Source: Kribbella albertanoniae (lineage in GTDB: Bacteria; Actinomycetota; Actinomycetes; Propionibacteriales; Kribbellaceae). Taken from it: a stretch of DNA of 33,558 nucleotides. Under the pieces are notes generated by a model. That model did not search any database and was not told the origin of the DNA. It worked only from the letters and a program-made list of their open reading frames with translations. Shown here in pieces: positions 15,224 to 23,191 of this stretch (the first letter of the stretch is position 1; the number at the start of each line of letters is the position of its first letter). The translations under genes and the position numbers were made by a program. The stretch lies in the NCBI RefSeq assembly GCF_004348455.1, contig NZ_SMKA01000068.1:1-33558 (forward strand). Direction: 5' to 3'.

Positions 15224-15275
15224 CCGGGGCGTTGGTGAGTGCTCCCGACACCTCCTGCGGGTATGGTCAGGAGCC

Positions 15276-15455
15276 ATGGCAGACCAGAACCTTCCCGAGA
15301 ACGAGCAGGACCCGGGCGCGAACACCCAGATGTTCAAGGCCTTCGTCAGCGAGGGCGCCGCCCCGGCCGAGCCCAAGTCCAACGGCCGCATCTTCGCCGT
15401 TGCCGCCGCGGCCGCCCTGCTGGTCGTGGTCATCGTTCTCATCGCAGTCCTCTGA
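15276..15455 (+). CDS. small single-pass membrane protein (59 aa)
   Basis: A short frame that starts at an ATG preceded by GGTCAGGAGCC (AGGAG 5 nt upstream), reads MADQNLPENEQDPGANTQMF, and ends with the hydrophobic segment IFAVAAAAALLVVVIVLIAV directly at the C-terminus. The hydrophilic N-terminal half of about 38 residues contains PAEPKSNGR before the helix, so the protein is probably tail-anchored with the bulk in the cytoplasm. A good ribosome site and an ordered hydrophilic-then-membrane layout support coding. The PhzF-like frame starts 4 bp downstream. The function is unknown. Confidence 0.65.
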   Translation: MADQNLPENEQDPGANTQMFKAFVSEGAAPAEPKSNGRIFAVAAAAALLVVVIVLIAVL

Positions 15456-15459
15456 ACCC

Positions 15460-16137
15460 TTGACCGCTGTCCCGGTCGACGTCGTCACGGTCTTCACCGA
15501 CCCGGACGGCAACTTCGGCAACCCTTTGGGCATCGTCGCCGGTCACCTCGTCGCACCCGCCGACCGGCAGGCATTGGCTGCCCACCTCGGCTACAGCGAG
15601 ACCGTGTACGTCGACGACGCGACCACCGGCGCCGTCCGAATCTTCACCGCCACCGGCGAGATGTCATTCGCCGGTCACCCGACTGTCGGCGTCGCCTGGT
15701 GGCTGCGCAGCCAGGGCCACGCCGTACCTGTCCTGCAGACCCCAGCCGGCGAAATCCCCGTCACGTTCGACGGTGACCTGGTCTCGGTCCAAGCCGACAG
15801 CAGTTGGGGCAGCACCTGGGACTGGACCGAGTTGGCGACCCCCGCGGACGTCGTCGCCGCCGACCCGGCCTCCTACTCGGCAGGTCACACCTACCTCTGG
15901 TCCTGGCAGGACAAGGACGCCGGCGTCCTCCGCTCCCGAGCCTTCGCCCCCGCCATGGGCATCACTGAGGACGAGGCCACCGGCTCCGCCGCCACCCAAC
16001 TGACAGCCTTGCTGGACCGCGACCTGCACATCGTCCAGGGCGTCGGCTCGCACCTCTACACCACTCACCTGCCGCCGTCCCACGCAACGGTCGGCGGCCG
16101 GGTGCTCAGGGAAGATTCCCGTATCACCACGCTCTGA
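15460..16137 (+). CDS. PhzF family isomerase/epimerase-like protein
   Basis: 225 residues with PhzF-fold hallmarks: VVTVFTDPDGNFGNPLGIVA at the N-terminus, HLGYSETVYVDD containing the catalytic Glu of the SETVF motif, FTATGEMSFAGHPTVGVAWW, and the C-terminal GITEDEATGSAATQL. The family includes phenazine biosynthesis isomerase PhzF and many uncharacterised epimerases. The protein is shorter than the usual 260-290 residues, mostly through a compact second half. The only plausible start is the TTG at 15460, 4 bp after the small membrane gene, with no clear Shine-Dalgarno. No phenazine genes are nearby, so the role is open. Confidence 0.82.
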   Translation: MTAVPVDVVTVFTDPDGNFGNPLGIVAGHLVAPADRQALAAHLGYSETVYVDDATTGAVRIFTATGEMSFAGHPTVGVAWWLRSQGHAVPVLQTPAGEIPVTFDGDLVSVQADSSWGSTWDWTELATPADVVAADPASYSAGHTYLWSWQDKDAGVLRSRAFAPAMGITEDEATGSAATQLTALLDRDLHIVQGVGSHLYTTHLPPSHATVGGRVLREDSRITTL

Positions 16138-16155
16138 TCCCGCCTGGTAGATCCG

Positions 16156-16184
16156 TTGACTCTCCTCGGGTGCGGATGGAGGAT
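16156..16184 (+). promoter_or_regulatory. candidate promoter of the pyrimidine-degradation operon
   Basis: TTGACT (16156-16161), a 17-bp spacer and GAGGAT (16179-16184) resemble an actinobacterial -35/-10 pair. The start site would lie just upstream of the GGGAGG ribosome site at 16202-16207, which supports the GTG at 16213 as the start of the first gene. Confidence 0.4.
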
Positions 16185-16212
16185 GAGTGCTCGGCGACTT
16201 CGGGAGGTTTTG

Positions 16213-17055
16213 GTGGCAGAGGTTGTGCGGGCGGCGTTGGTGCAGACTTCTTGGACTGGTGACAAGGAGTCGATGATCAAGGCGCATGAGGAGTATGCGC
16301 GGCAGGCGGCGCAGGCTGGGGCCAAGGTTATTTGCTTCCAGGAACTTTTCTATGGGCCTTACTTCTGTCAGTTGCAGGATCCCAAGTTCTACGAGTACGC
16401 CGAGAGCGTGCCGGGGCCTACCACTGAGCGGTTCCAGGCGTTGGCGGCGGAGCTGGGTCTCGTGATGGTGCTGCCGATGTACGAGCAGGAGCAGCCGGGA
16501 GTGTTGTACAACACCGCTGCCGTGATCGATGCTGATGGCAAGTACTTGGGGAAGTACCGGAAGAACCATATTCCGCAGGTGAAGGGGTTCTGGGAGAAGT
16601 TCTACTTCCGGCCCGGGAACCTGGGGTATCCGGTGTTCGACACCGCGGTCGGGCGGATCGGGGTCTACATCTGTTACGACCGGCATTTCCCGGAGGGCTG
16701 GCGGGCGCTCGGGCTCGCCGGGGCGAAGATCGTGTTCAATCCGTCGGCGACGAGTCGCGGGTTGTCGGCGTACCTGTGGCAGCTGGAGCAGCCGGCTTCG
16801 GCGGTGGCGAACGAGTACTTCATCGGGGCGATCAACCGGGTCGGGATCGAGTCCGACTACGGGGACAACGACTTCTACGGTACGTCGTACTTCGTGGATC
16901 CGGAGGGGAAGTTCGTGGGGGAGGTCGGGCACGACCACGACCCGGAGCTGATCATCAGGGATCTGGATCTCGGCCTGCTGGATACGGTGCGGGACCGGTG
17001 GCAGTTCTACCGGGATCGCCGGCCGGACGCTTACGGGGATCTGACGAAGCCGTAG
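16213..17055 (+). CDS. nitrilase-superfamily amidohydrolase, probable beta-ureidopropionase
   Basis: 280 residues with the nitrilase catalytic triad E44 (ICFQELF), K117 (KYRKNHIP) and C154 (VYICYDRHFPE). The Cys motif and ends resemble beta-ureidopropionase and N-carbamoyl amino acid amidohydrolases, which release NH3 and CO2 from N-carbamoyl-beta-alanine. It is followed after 11 bp by dihydropyrimidinase, the enzyme making that substrate, which supports the last step of reductive uracil/thymine degradation. The GTG start is set by GGGAGG 5 nt upstream. A hydantoin-linked N-carbamoyl amino acid hydrolase is the alternative. The first half uses G/T-ending codons strongly. Confidence 0.88.
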   Translation: MAEVVRAALVQTSWTGDKESMIKAHEEYARQAAQAGAKVICFQELFYGPYFCQLQDPKFYEYAESVPGPTTERFQALAAELGLVMVLPMYEQEQPGVLYNTAAVIDADGKYLGKYRKNHIPQVKGFWEKFYFRPGNLGYPVFDTAVGRIGVYICYDRHFPEGWRALGLAGAKIVFNPSATSRGLSAYLWQLEQPASAVANEYFIGAINRVGIESDYGDNDFYGTSYFVDPEGKFVGEVGHDHDPELIIRDLDLGLLDTVRDRWQFYRDRRPDAYGDLTKP

Positions 17056-17066
17056 AGGGAGCCAGA

Positions 17067-18473
17067 ATGACGTTGCTGGTCAAGGGTGGGACCGTGATCG
17101 GGCCGACCGGGACGCAGTTGGCCGATGTGCTGGTGCAGGGGGAGAAGATCGTTGCCCTGCTCGATCCGTTGTTCAGTGCAACGATCACACCGGACGAAGT
17201 GGTCGATGCCGCCGGCAAGTATGTGATTCCCGGTGGTATCGACGCGCACACGCATATGGAGCTGCCGTTCGGCGGTACGGCGGCCAGTGACACGTTCGAC
17301 ACGGGGACCCGGGCGGCTGCGTGGGGCGGTACGACGACGATCATCGACTTCGCCGTGCAGAAGACGGGCGACGTCGTACAGGACGGGCTTGCGGCGTGGC
17401 ATGCGAAGGCCGAGGGGAACTGTCATATCGACTATGCGTTCCACATGATTCTCGGCGGCGTGGACAACGACGCGCTGAAGGCGATGGATCAGCTCGTCGT
17501 CGATGAGGGGATCACGAGTTTCAAGCTGTTCATGGCGTATCCCGGGGTGTTCTACTCCGACGACGGCCAGATCCTGCGGGCGATGCAGACCGCGCGAGAG
17601 AACGGCGCGATGATCATGATGCACGCGGAGAACGGCATCGCCATCGACGTACTGGTGCAGCAGGCACTGGCGCGGGGTGAGACCGATCCGATCTATCACG
17701 GGATCACGCGGCCGGCGGCGCTGGAGGCCGAGGCGACCAGCCGGGCGATCGCGCTGGCGGAGGTCGCGAAGGACTGCCCGCTGTACATCGTGCACCTGTC
17801 GGCGAGCGGGGCGCTGGAGGCAGTGGCTCATGCGAGAGATGCCGGGCGCAACGTTTTCGCGGAGACGTGCCCGCAGTATCTCTACCTGACGCTTGAGGAC
17901 CAGCTGGGTGCGCCGGGTTTCGAAGGGGCTAAGTGGGTCTGCTCCACGCCGTTGCGCAGCAAGCACGAGTCGCATGCGAAGGATCTGTGGAAGGGGTTGC
18001 GGAGCAACGATCTGGCGATCGTGTCGACCGACCACTGCCCGTTCTGTATGAAGGATCAGAAGGAGCTCGGCGTCGGTGACTTCTCGAAGATCCCGAACGG
18101 GATCGGCGGGGTCGAGCACCGGGTCGATCTGATCTACCAAGGTGTTGTCGACGGGCAGTTGTCGCTGGAGCGCTGGGTGGAGACGATCTCGACCACGCCG
18201 GCCCGGATGTTCGGGCTGTACCCGCAGAAGGGGATCGTCGCGCCGGGATCGGATGCGGATCTGGTCATCTACGATCCGAACGGTACGACGCGGATCGGGG
18301 TCGGGACGCATCACATGAACATGGACTATTCGGCGTACGAAGGGGTCGAGATCCAGGGCCGCGTGGGCACAGTGATCTCGCGCGGCGAGGTGATCGTGGC
18401 TGATGGCAACTACCATGGCCGCAAGGGTCGTGGCCGGTACCTGAAGCGCGGCTTGTCGACGTACCTGGTCTAG
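17067..18473 (+). CDS. hydA: dihydropyrimidinase / hydantoinase
   Basis: 468 residues, a cyclic amidohydrolase that opens dihydrouracil or hydantoin rings. The metal centre is complete: H61 and H63 (DAHTHMELPFGG), carboxylated K153 (SFKLFMAYPG), H186 (MMHAENG), H243 (YIVHLSAS) and D322 (STDHCPF). The residue spacing matches D-hydantoinases. A strong ribosome site (GAGGGAG) precedes the ATG. It lies between the ureidopropionase-like gene and the F420-type oxidoreductase in a tight operon, consistent with pyrimidine base catabolism to beta-alanine. Dihydropyrimidine dehydrogenase and a beta-alanine transaminase are not in the window. Confidence 0.95.
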   Translation: MTLLVKGGTVIGPTGTQLADVLVQGEKIVALLDPLFSATITPDEVVDAAGKYVIPGGIDAHTHMELPFGGTAASDTFDTGTRAAAWGGTTTIIDFAVQKTGDVVQDGLAAWHAKAEGNCHIDYAFHMILGGVDNDALKAMDQLVVDEGITSFKLFMAYPGVFYSDDGQILRAMQTARENGAMIMMHAENGIAIDVLVQQALARGETDPIYHGITRPAALEAEATSRAIALAEVAKDCPLYIVHLSASGALEAVAHARDAGRNVFAETCPQYLYLTLEDQLGAPGFEGAKWVCSTPLRSKHESHAKDLWKGLRSNDLAIVSTDHCPFCMKDQKELGVGDFSKIPNGIGGVEHRVDLIYQGVVDGQLSLERWVETISTTPARMFGLYPQKGIVAPGSDADLVIYDPNGTTRIGVGTHHMNMDYSAYEGVEIQGRVGTVISRGEVIVADGNYHGRKGRGRYLKRGLSTYLV

Positions 18474-18482
18474 GGGGCAGCT

Positions 18483-19478
18483 GTGGACTTCGGAGTGGTG
18501 TTCCAGTGTGATCCGCCGGCGTCCGCGGTGGTGGAGTTGTCGGTGAAGGCGGAGGACGCCGGGTTCGACTACGTGTGGACGTTCGACTCGCATCTGTTGT
18601 GGCAGGAGCCGTTCGTCATCTACAGCCAGATCCTGGCGTCGACCCGGCGCGTGATCGTGGGCCCGATGGTGACGAACCCGGGGACGCGGGACTGGACCGT
18701 GATCGCGTCGCAGTTCGCCACGCTGAACGAGATGTTCGGCAACCGCACGGTCTGCGGCATCGGCCGTGGCGACTCGGCGTTGCGGACGCTGGGCGCGCAG
18801 CCCGGCACGATCGCCGACATGAAGCAGTGTGTCGAGGTGGTCCGGTCGCTGGCGCGGGGCGAGACGGTCACCCATCGCGGTCAGGAGCTGAAGCTCGGCT
18901 GGGTCAAGGACGGCGCGCTCGAGGTCTGGGTGGCGGCGTACGGGCCGAGGGCGCTCGCGGCGACCGGTCAGGTCGGCGACGGCTACATCCTGCAGCTGGC
19001 CGACCCGGACATCGCGGCCTGGATGATTGCCGCGGTACGGCGTTCTGCTGAGGAGGCCGGCCGGGATCCGGACGCGATCAAGTTCTGCGTGGCAGCCCCG
19101 GCGTACGTCGGCGACGATCTCGAGCACCAGCGCGAGCAGACCCGCTGGTTCGGCGGGATGGTCGGCAACCACGTGGCCGATATCGTCTCGCGGTACGGCG
19201 ACAGCGGCGGCGTACCGAAGGCCCTCACCGACTACATCGAGGGCCGCAAAGGCTACGACTACAGCCAGCACGGCCGCGCCGGCAACACCCACGCCGACTT
19301 CGTCCCCGACGAGGTCGTCGACCGCTTCTGCATCCTCGGCCCGGTCGAGAACCACCTCGCCCGCCTGGAGGAACTCAAGGCTCTCGGCGTAGACCAGTTC
19401 GCCGTCTACCTCCAGCACGACGCCAAAGAAGAAACCCTCGCCGCCTACGGCAAAGACATCATCCCAGCCTTCCCCTGA
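18483..19478 (+). CDS. LLM-class F420-dependent oxidoreductase (TIGR03842-like)
   Basis: 331 residues of the luciferase-like TIM-barrel fold: MDFGVVFQCDPPASAVVELS, then the FDYVWTFDSHLLWQEPFVIY block, VIVGPMVTNPGTRD and GNRTVCGIGRGDSALRTLG, which are standard for F420-binding LLM enzymes. The sequence most resembles the TIGR03842 (CPS_4043) group, which I recall beside dihydropyrimidinase genes in other actinobacteria. The GTG start is preceded by AGGGGG and follows the hydantoinase by 9 bp, so it is the third gene of the operon. F420 hydride chemistry on the ring C5-C6 bond, or on a downstream product, is a plausible but unproved role. C/A-rich codons dominate the last 250 bp. Confidence 0.9.
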   Translation: MDFGVVFQCDPPASAVVELSVKAEDAGFDYVWTFDSHLLWQEPFVIYSQILASTRRVIVGPMVTNPGTRDWTVIASQFATLNEMFGNRTVCGIGRGDSALRTLGAQPGTIADMKQCVEVVRSLARGETVTHRGQELKLGWVKDGALEVWVAAYGPRALAATGQVGDGYILQLADPDIAAWMIAAVRRSAEEAGRDPDAIKFCVAAPAYVGDDLEHQREQTRWFGGMVGNHVADIVSRYGDSGGVPKALTDYIEGRKGYDYSQHGRAGNTHADFVPDEVVDRFCILGPVENHLARLEELKALGVDQFAVYLQHDAKEETLAAYGKDIIPAFP

Positions 19479-19492
19479 GCGTTCCTCACGGA

Positions 19493-19512
19493 TATGATCA
19501 ATAGGTTATATT
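19493..19512 (+). promoter_or_regulatory. promoter/operator region of the toxin-antitoxin pair
   Basis: TATGAT (19493-19498) is an excellent -10 hexamer 21 bp before the toxin ATG; TATATT (19507-19512) is a second possibility that would make the message leaderless. The AT-rich block stands out from its GC-rich surroundings and contains ATAT..ATAT arms, a likely binding place for the antitoxin. Confidence 0.5.
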
Positions 19513-19518
19513 TGGTGG

Positions 19519-19887
19519 ATGGGTTGGACAATCAGACTTCACTCCGCGGTCGAGGCGTGGTACCTGGAGCTCTGTGAGGATGACCCGGAGTCAGCCGGCC
19601 TGATCGAGAGGGCGGTTGATTTGCTGGCGTATGAGGGGCCCGCAGTCGGTCGGCCATTGGTTGACCGGGTGAAAAGCAGCCGGTTTCACAACATGAAGGA
19701 ACTGCGTCCGGCATCATCGGGCCAGAGCGAGATTCGGATGCTCTTCGCCTTCGATCCGATGCGCGAAGCCATCATCCTGGTGGCCGGGGACAAGTCGGGT
19801 CGATGGGACAGTTGGTATCGCCTGGCGGTTCCGCTGGCGGACGAGCGGTATGCCGAGCACCTGATCGAACTGAAAGTGGAGGAGTGA
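19519..19887 (+). CDS. RelE/HigB-like toxin (phage Gp49-like family)
   Basis: 122 residues with the core of this mRNA-interferase family: WYLELCEDDPESAGLIERAV, then LAYEGPAVGRPLVDRVKSSR, HNMKELRP and EIRMLFAFDPMREAIILVAG, DKSGRWDSWYR. These toxins cut mRNA on the ribosome and are neutralised by a HigA-type partner. The antitoxin gene follows after 1 bp, in the toxin-first order typical of HigBA. The start is the ATG at 19519 with GGTGG just upstream. It lies immediately beyond the pyrimidine operon, in an AT-richer local context. Confidence 0.9.
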   Translation: MGWTIRLHSAVEAWYLELCEDDPESAGLIERAVDLLAYEGPAVGRPLVDRVKSSRFHNMKELRPASSGQSEIRMLFAFDPMREAIILVAGDKSGRWDSWYRLAVPLADERYAEHLIELKVEE

Positions 19888-19888
19888 A

Positions 19889-20218
19889 ATGAATACATAC
19901 TCCAACTGGGAAGACGTCAAGGCCAAGGCGAGGGCGGTCGATCCGCGGACGCCGGCGGAACGTGCGGCGGGGAAGCAGGCCGCGCGCGAGCGGACCGAAG
20001 CGTATGTGCGCGGGCATCAGCTTGCGGAGATGCGGAAGGCCGCTGGGATCACCCAGGTCCGGTTGGCCGAGTTGCTTGAGGTCTCACAGGCGCGGATCTC
20101 GAAGATCGAGAGCGGTGAGGTCTCCGGCATCGAGATCATCCGTGCCTACGTCACTGCGCTGGGCGGGACCGTCGACCTCGTGGCGACCCTCGGTGATCGG
20201 AGCTGGAAGGTCGCCTGA
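19889..20218 (+). CDS. HigA-like antitoxin, XRE family
   Basis: 109 residues. A hydrophilic N-terminus (AKARAVDPRTPAERAAGKQA) is followed by an XRE helix-turn-helix at about residues 43-95: LAEMRKAAGITQVRLAELLE, VSQARISKIESGEVSGIEII, then a short beta segment (GGTVDLVATLGDRSW). This is the standard HigA antitoxin/repressor layout. It starts 1 bp after the toxin stop with a strong GGAGG ribosome site, so it is co-expressed in excess. It would neutralise the RelE-like toxin and repress the shared promoter. Confidence 0.92.
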   Translation: MNTYSNWEDVKAKARAVDPRTPAERAAGKQAARERTEAYVRGHQLAEMRKAAGITQVRLAELLEVSQARISKIESGEVSGIEIIRAYVTALGGTVDLVATLGDRSWKVA

Positions 20219-20234
20219 CCCCGGAGTCGTCGCC

Positions 20235-20639
20235 TCACGGTTCCCAGCGGTAGGCGCCTGGGAGTAGGTCGGTGGCTGGGGCTGAGCGGTTGCCTTCGGG
20301 GGTGGGGAGGAGGACTCGGATGCCGGGGTGGTAGTCGAGGAGGATTTGGCGGTCTCGGCCGCAGGGGGCGAAGAGGCCGCGGTTTTCGTTGCCTACGGCG
20401 ACGATGGTGGTGAGGTCGCGGGCGCCGGAGGCTCGGGCGTGGCCTAGGGCAACCAGTTCGGCGCAGGGGCCGCCGGTGAAGTGGTAGAGGTTGATACCGG
20501 CGAACAGGCGGCCGTCGGCGGCGCGGACGGCGGCACCCATCGTGTAGATGCCGTCGGGGCCGTCGGTGTTCTCGTCGACGGTACGGCGGGCCAGCTCGAT
20601 CAGCGCGAGGTCGTCCGGGGTCAGTGGGCGCAGGTCCAT
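20235..20639 (-). CDS. cytidine deaminase-like protein with altered zinc motif
   Basis: 134 residues of the cytidine deaminase fold. The first motif is PCAELVAL, with C59 as zinc ligand and E61 as proton shuttle. The second is PCGRDRQIL, where the canonical second cysteine of PCxxC is Asp at position 96 while C93 is kept. The protein could still bind zinc through Cys, Cys and Asp, or have another substrate; I recall PCGRDRQ in other actinobacterial homologues, so it is probably a subfamily and not damage. Its ATG overlaps the TGA of the solute-binding gene (TGATG), so expression is coupled. Pyrimidine nucleoside salvage fits the neighbours. Confidence 0.85.
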   Translation of the reverse strand: MDLRPLTPDDLALIELARRTVDENTDGPDGIYTMGAAVRAADGRLFAGINLYHFTGGPCAELVALGHARASGARDLTTIVAVGNENRGLFAPCGRDRQILLDYHPGIRVLLPTPEGNRSAPATDLLPGAYRWEP

Positions 20640-21907
20640 CAGCCGTTGATCCGCTTGAGTTCGGCGTCGACGACGGACTTGACCGCCTTGATCTCGGTGG
20701 CCGGGTCGGAGCCGCTGCGGATGATCCGGTTCAGGGCGTCGGAGTACGCCGTACCGGATTTGGGGGACCACAGGATCGGCGTCTGGGCGTGGCCGTGCTC
20801 GTTGGCGAACTTGGCGGCTTCGGCGGCCGGGCCGGACTTCAGCTTCTCGGCCTTCTCGACGAGGGACTTGCGGGCCGGGATGTGGAAGCCGTACGCCTGG
20901 GCGAAGTCGAGCTGCTTGTCGGTCTGGTCGACCCACAGCCACTTGACGAACTTCTTCGCCGCGTCGACGTTCTTCGACTTCGAGCTGACGCAGGAGCCGT
21001 AGGCGCCGACCGGGACGCTCGGGGCGCCGGTGGTGGCGTTCAGCTTCGGCCAGGGGAGTACGCCGTAGTCGTCCTTGAGCGCCTTCTCGATCGCGGGCAG
21101 GGTCCACAGACCGGTGAGCTGCATCGCGGTCAGGCCCTGCGTGAACGCCGATGGATCGGACCAGTCGGCGGGGGCGCCGAGCAGCAGCGCCTTCGACGTG
21201 AACAGTTCGCGGAGCTTCTTCAGGGACTCGGCCGCGACCGGGTCGTCGAAGCCGAACTTGCCGTCCTCGGTCAGGTAGTCGAGACCGGCCGACCACAGCG
21301 CGGGCCCGCCGAGTACGCCGACGCCGCCGTCGTTCCCGACGAACAGACCCTTCACCTTGTCGGTGGTCAGCTTCTTCGCCGCGTCGAGCAGTTCGTCGAC
21401 AGTCTGCGGCGGCTGGACACCGGCCGCGCTGAGCAGGCTCTTGCGGTAGACGAGCATTTGCATGTCGGCGACCTGCGGGATCGCGTACAGCTTGCCCTGG
21501 TACGACATCCGGCTGATCAGCGCCGGCGTGAAGTCCGCCTTCGCATCACCCGGTACGTCGCTCAGGTCGACCACCTGGCCGGCCTTGATCATGTCGATCG
21601 TCGGACCGTTGCCGTACTCGAACACGTCCGGACCCTGCTCGGTGAGCAGTGTGGTGGCCACCTTCTTGTCGTAGTCGCCCGGCGACCACTGGATCGTCAC
21701 GGTCGCGTCCGGGTACTCCTTCGCGTACCGCTCGACCGCCTGCTGCGTGCCGGCCTCGCCGTACTGGTGGTACCACTGCGACAGTGCCGCCTTGGAGCCG
21801 TCGCCACTGCTGGGACGACCCGAGTTGGACCCGCAACCGGCCACGGCGACCGCCGCCAGCCCGCCGCCGAGCCCCAGCACCTGCCGCCTGCTGAACCCAC
21901 CCATCAC
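20639..21907 (-). CDS. extracellular solute-binding lipoprotein of an ABC importer
   Basis: 422 residues. The N-terminus has a twin-arginine motif (SRRQVLGL) and a lipobox, AVAGC, with lipidated C25, so it is exported, possibly by Tat, and anchored outside the membrane. The body is a type-1 sugar solute-binding protein (SBP_bac_1 type): ALSQWYHQYGEAGTQQAVER near the start, QGPDVFEYGNGPTIDMIKAG, and MQLTGLWTLPAIEKAL. No permease or ATPase gene is in the window, so it depends on partners elsewhere or on a shared ATPase. It is the middle gene of a kinase, binding protein, deaminase run, suggesting a nucleoside or pentose ligand (inference). Confidence 0.92.
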   Translation of the reverse strand: MMGGFSRRQVLGLGGGLAAVAVAGCGSNSGRPSSGDGSKAALSQWYHQYGEAGTQQAVERYAKEYPDATVTIQWSPGDYDKKVATTLLTEQGPDVFEYGNGPTIDMIKAGQVVDLSDVPGDAKADFTPALISRMSYQGKLYAIPQVADMQMLVYRKSLLSAAGVQPPQTVDELLDAAKKLTTDKVKGLFVGNDGGVGVLGGPALWSAGLDYLTEDGKFGFDDPVAAESLKKLRELFTSKALLLGAPADWSDPSAFTQGLTAMQLTGLWTLPAIEKALKDDYGVLPWPKLNATTGAPSVPVGAYGSCVSSKSKNVDAAKKFVKWLWVDQTDKQLDFAQAYGFHIPARKSLVEKAEKLKSGPAAEAAKFANEHGHAQTPILWSPKSGTAYSDALNRIIRSGSDPATEIKAVKSVVDAELKRING

Positions 21908-21921
21908 GCCGCCTCCAGAAC

Positions 21922-21943
21922 CGTAGGGTCCCTCGACCCTACG
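21922..21943 (-). terminator. hairpin between kinase and solute-binding genes
   Basis: CGTAGGGTC and GACCCTACG form a perfect 9-bp stem with a CCTC loop. It lies 15 bp upstream of the solute-binding start and about 65 bp downstream of the kinase stop on the minus strand. It has no U-tract, as is common for actinobacterial terminators; an operator or attenuator role is equally possible. Confidence 0.5.
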
Positions 21944-22008
21944 ACTCCCAGGGCTCTCGCCGCGGGGATTTCCGCAGCGTGGTCAAGCGCCTTCGGGTGC
22001 CTGAGGAG

Positions 22009-23079
22009 TCAGGCGTCCGAGAGGCGGGCGATCGTGGCCGACGCGCGACGGACGATCGGCACCGGGCCGGCCGGCAGGACGTCGCCGATGAAGGTGTAGT
22101 GCTTGAGGATCTCGGGGTCGACGTCGCCGGGGCGGTGCCGGCTGTGGTCCCGGACCCAGTCGATGATGTCGCCCCAGCCGGGCGCCGCCAGCGAACCGCC
22201 GAAGTGCTGGACAGACAGACCGGCGCAGAGGTTGCCGAACGCGAGGCGGTGGGCCAGCGGCCAGCCGCGGAGGGTGCCGAGGACGAGCGAGGCGAGGAAG
22301 ACGTCGCCGGCGCCGGTGGGGTCGTAGGAACGCACCGGCAGGGCCGGGATGTGCTCCTCTTCACCGGATTCGGAATCGATTGCCAGTACGCCGTCCGCGC
22401 CGTTCGTGACGACGGCGAGAGGGACCCGCTCGGCCAGCTTGTGGAGCGCGTCCTTCGGGGTGTCGGTGCGGGTGTAAGCCATCGCCTCGGCCGCATTCGG
22501 GGTGAAGGCGTGGAAACCGTCCAGTACGTCGAGCACGGCCGGAGACCACTCGTCGGTCGGGTCCCAGCCGACGTCACCGAACAGCAGCGCGCCGGACTGC
22601 TTCGCCTGCTGGACCCAGTCGGGCAGATCGTCGGCGACCGGGACGATCGCGGACCGGGTGTTGAGCCCAGGACCGACCAGCTTGCTCGGGTCGCCGGGCG
22701 CCTCGTGGGCGTGGGTGACCATCGCCCGGTCCCGATCGATCGACATCGACACGGTGACCGGGGAGTGCCAGTGACCGATCCGGCGGGAATGCGAGAGGTC
22801 GACGCCCTCCTGGTCGGCCAGCGTCCGCCAGCAGAAATCGGCGTACACGTCGTCACCGAAGACCGCGGCCAGGCCGCTGCGCAGACCGAGCCGGCTGGCG
22901 GCGATCGCGAAGTTCGCGACCCCGCCCGGGCACGACCCCATGCCTTCGGCGAAGATCTCGGTCCCGGTCGTCGGCGCGGACTCCAGTCCGGTCAGCACGA
23001 TGTCCAGGAACACCGTCCCCTGGACGAACACGTCGTACGCCTCGGGTTCGTCGATCACGGTGACCTCGTTCCTTGTCAT
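22009..23079 (-). CDS. PfkB family carbohydrate (nucleoside/ribose) kinase
   Basis: 356 residues of the ribokinase-like fold: an N-terminal QGTVFLDIVLTGLE segment, GGVANFAIAASRLGLRSGLA (PfkB signature 1), HAFTPNAAEAMAYT, and DPTGAGDVFLASLVLGTL, which holds the GAGD anion hole and catalytic Asp of signature 2. It phosphorylates a sugar or nucleoside using ATP. It lies upstream of and in the same direction as the solute-binding and deaminase genes, with a hairpin between. A ligand shared with the binding protein is likely; ribose, adenosine-type or pseudouridine-type substrates cannot be told apart by eye. Confidence 0.9.
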   Translation of the reverse strand: MTRNEVTVIDEPEAYDVFVQGTVFLDIVLTGLESAPTTGTEIFAEGMGSCPGGVANFAIAASRLGLRSGLAAVFGDDVYADFCWRTLADQEGVDLSHSRRIGHWHSPVTVSMSIDRDRAMVTHAHEAPGDPSKLVGPGLNTRSAIVPVADDLPDWVQQAKQSGALLFGDVGWDPTDEWSPAVLDVLDGFHAFTPNAAEAMAYTRTDTPKDALHKLAERVPLAVVTNGADGVLAIDSESGEEEHIPALPVRSYDPTGAGDVFLASLVLGTLRGWPLAHRLAFGNLCAGLSVQHFGGSLAAPGWGDIIDWVRDHSRHRPGDVDPEILKHYTFIGDVLPAGPVPIVRRASATIARLSDA

Positions 23080-23191
23080 TCTGGGACAACTCTCGGCCGA
23101 CCGCGGGGGCGCGCGTTTTGTCGGTGGCGGATGGAACGCTTCTACGTAACATCATCGACCGGTCAACGTGGCAGAACAGTGGAGGAACCCG

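Noticed and set aside
17031..19418. 795-codon open frame on the minus strand
   Set aside because: It is exactly antisense to the dihydropyrimidinase and F420-oxidoreductase genes, has low-complexity Arg/Asp/Val-rich sequence and no family motifs; it is a shadow of high-GC codon bias.
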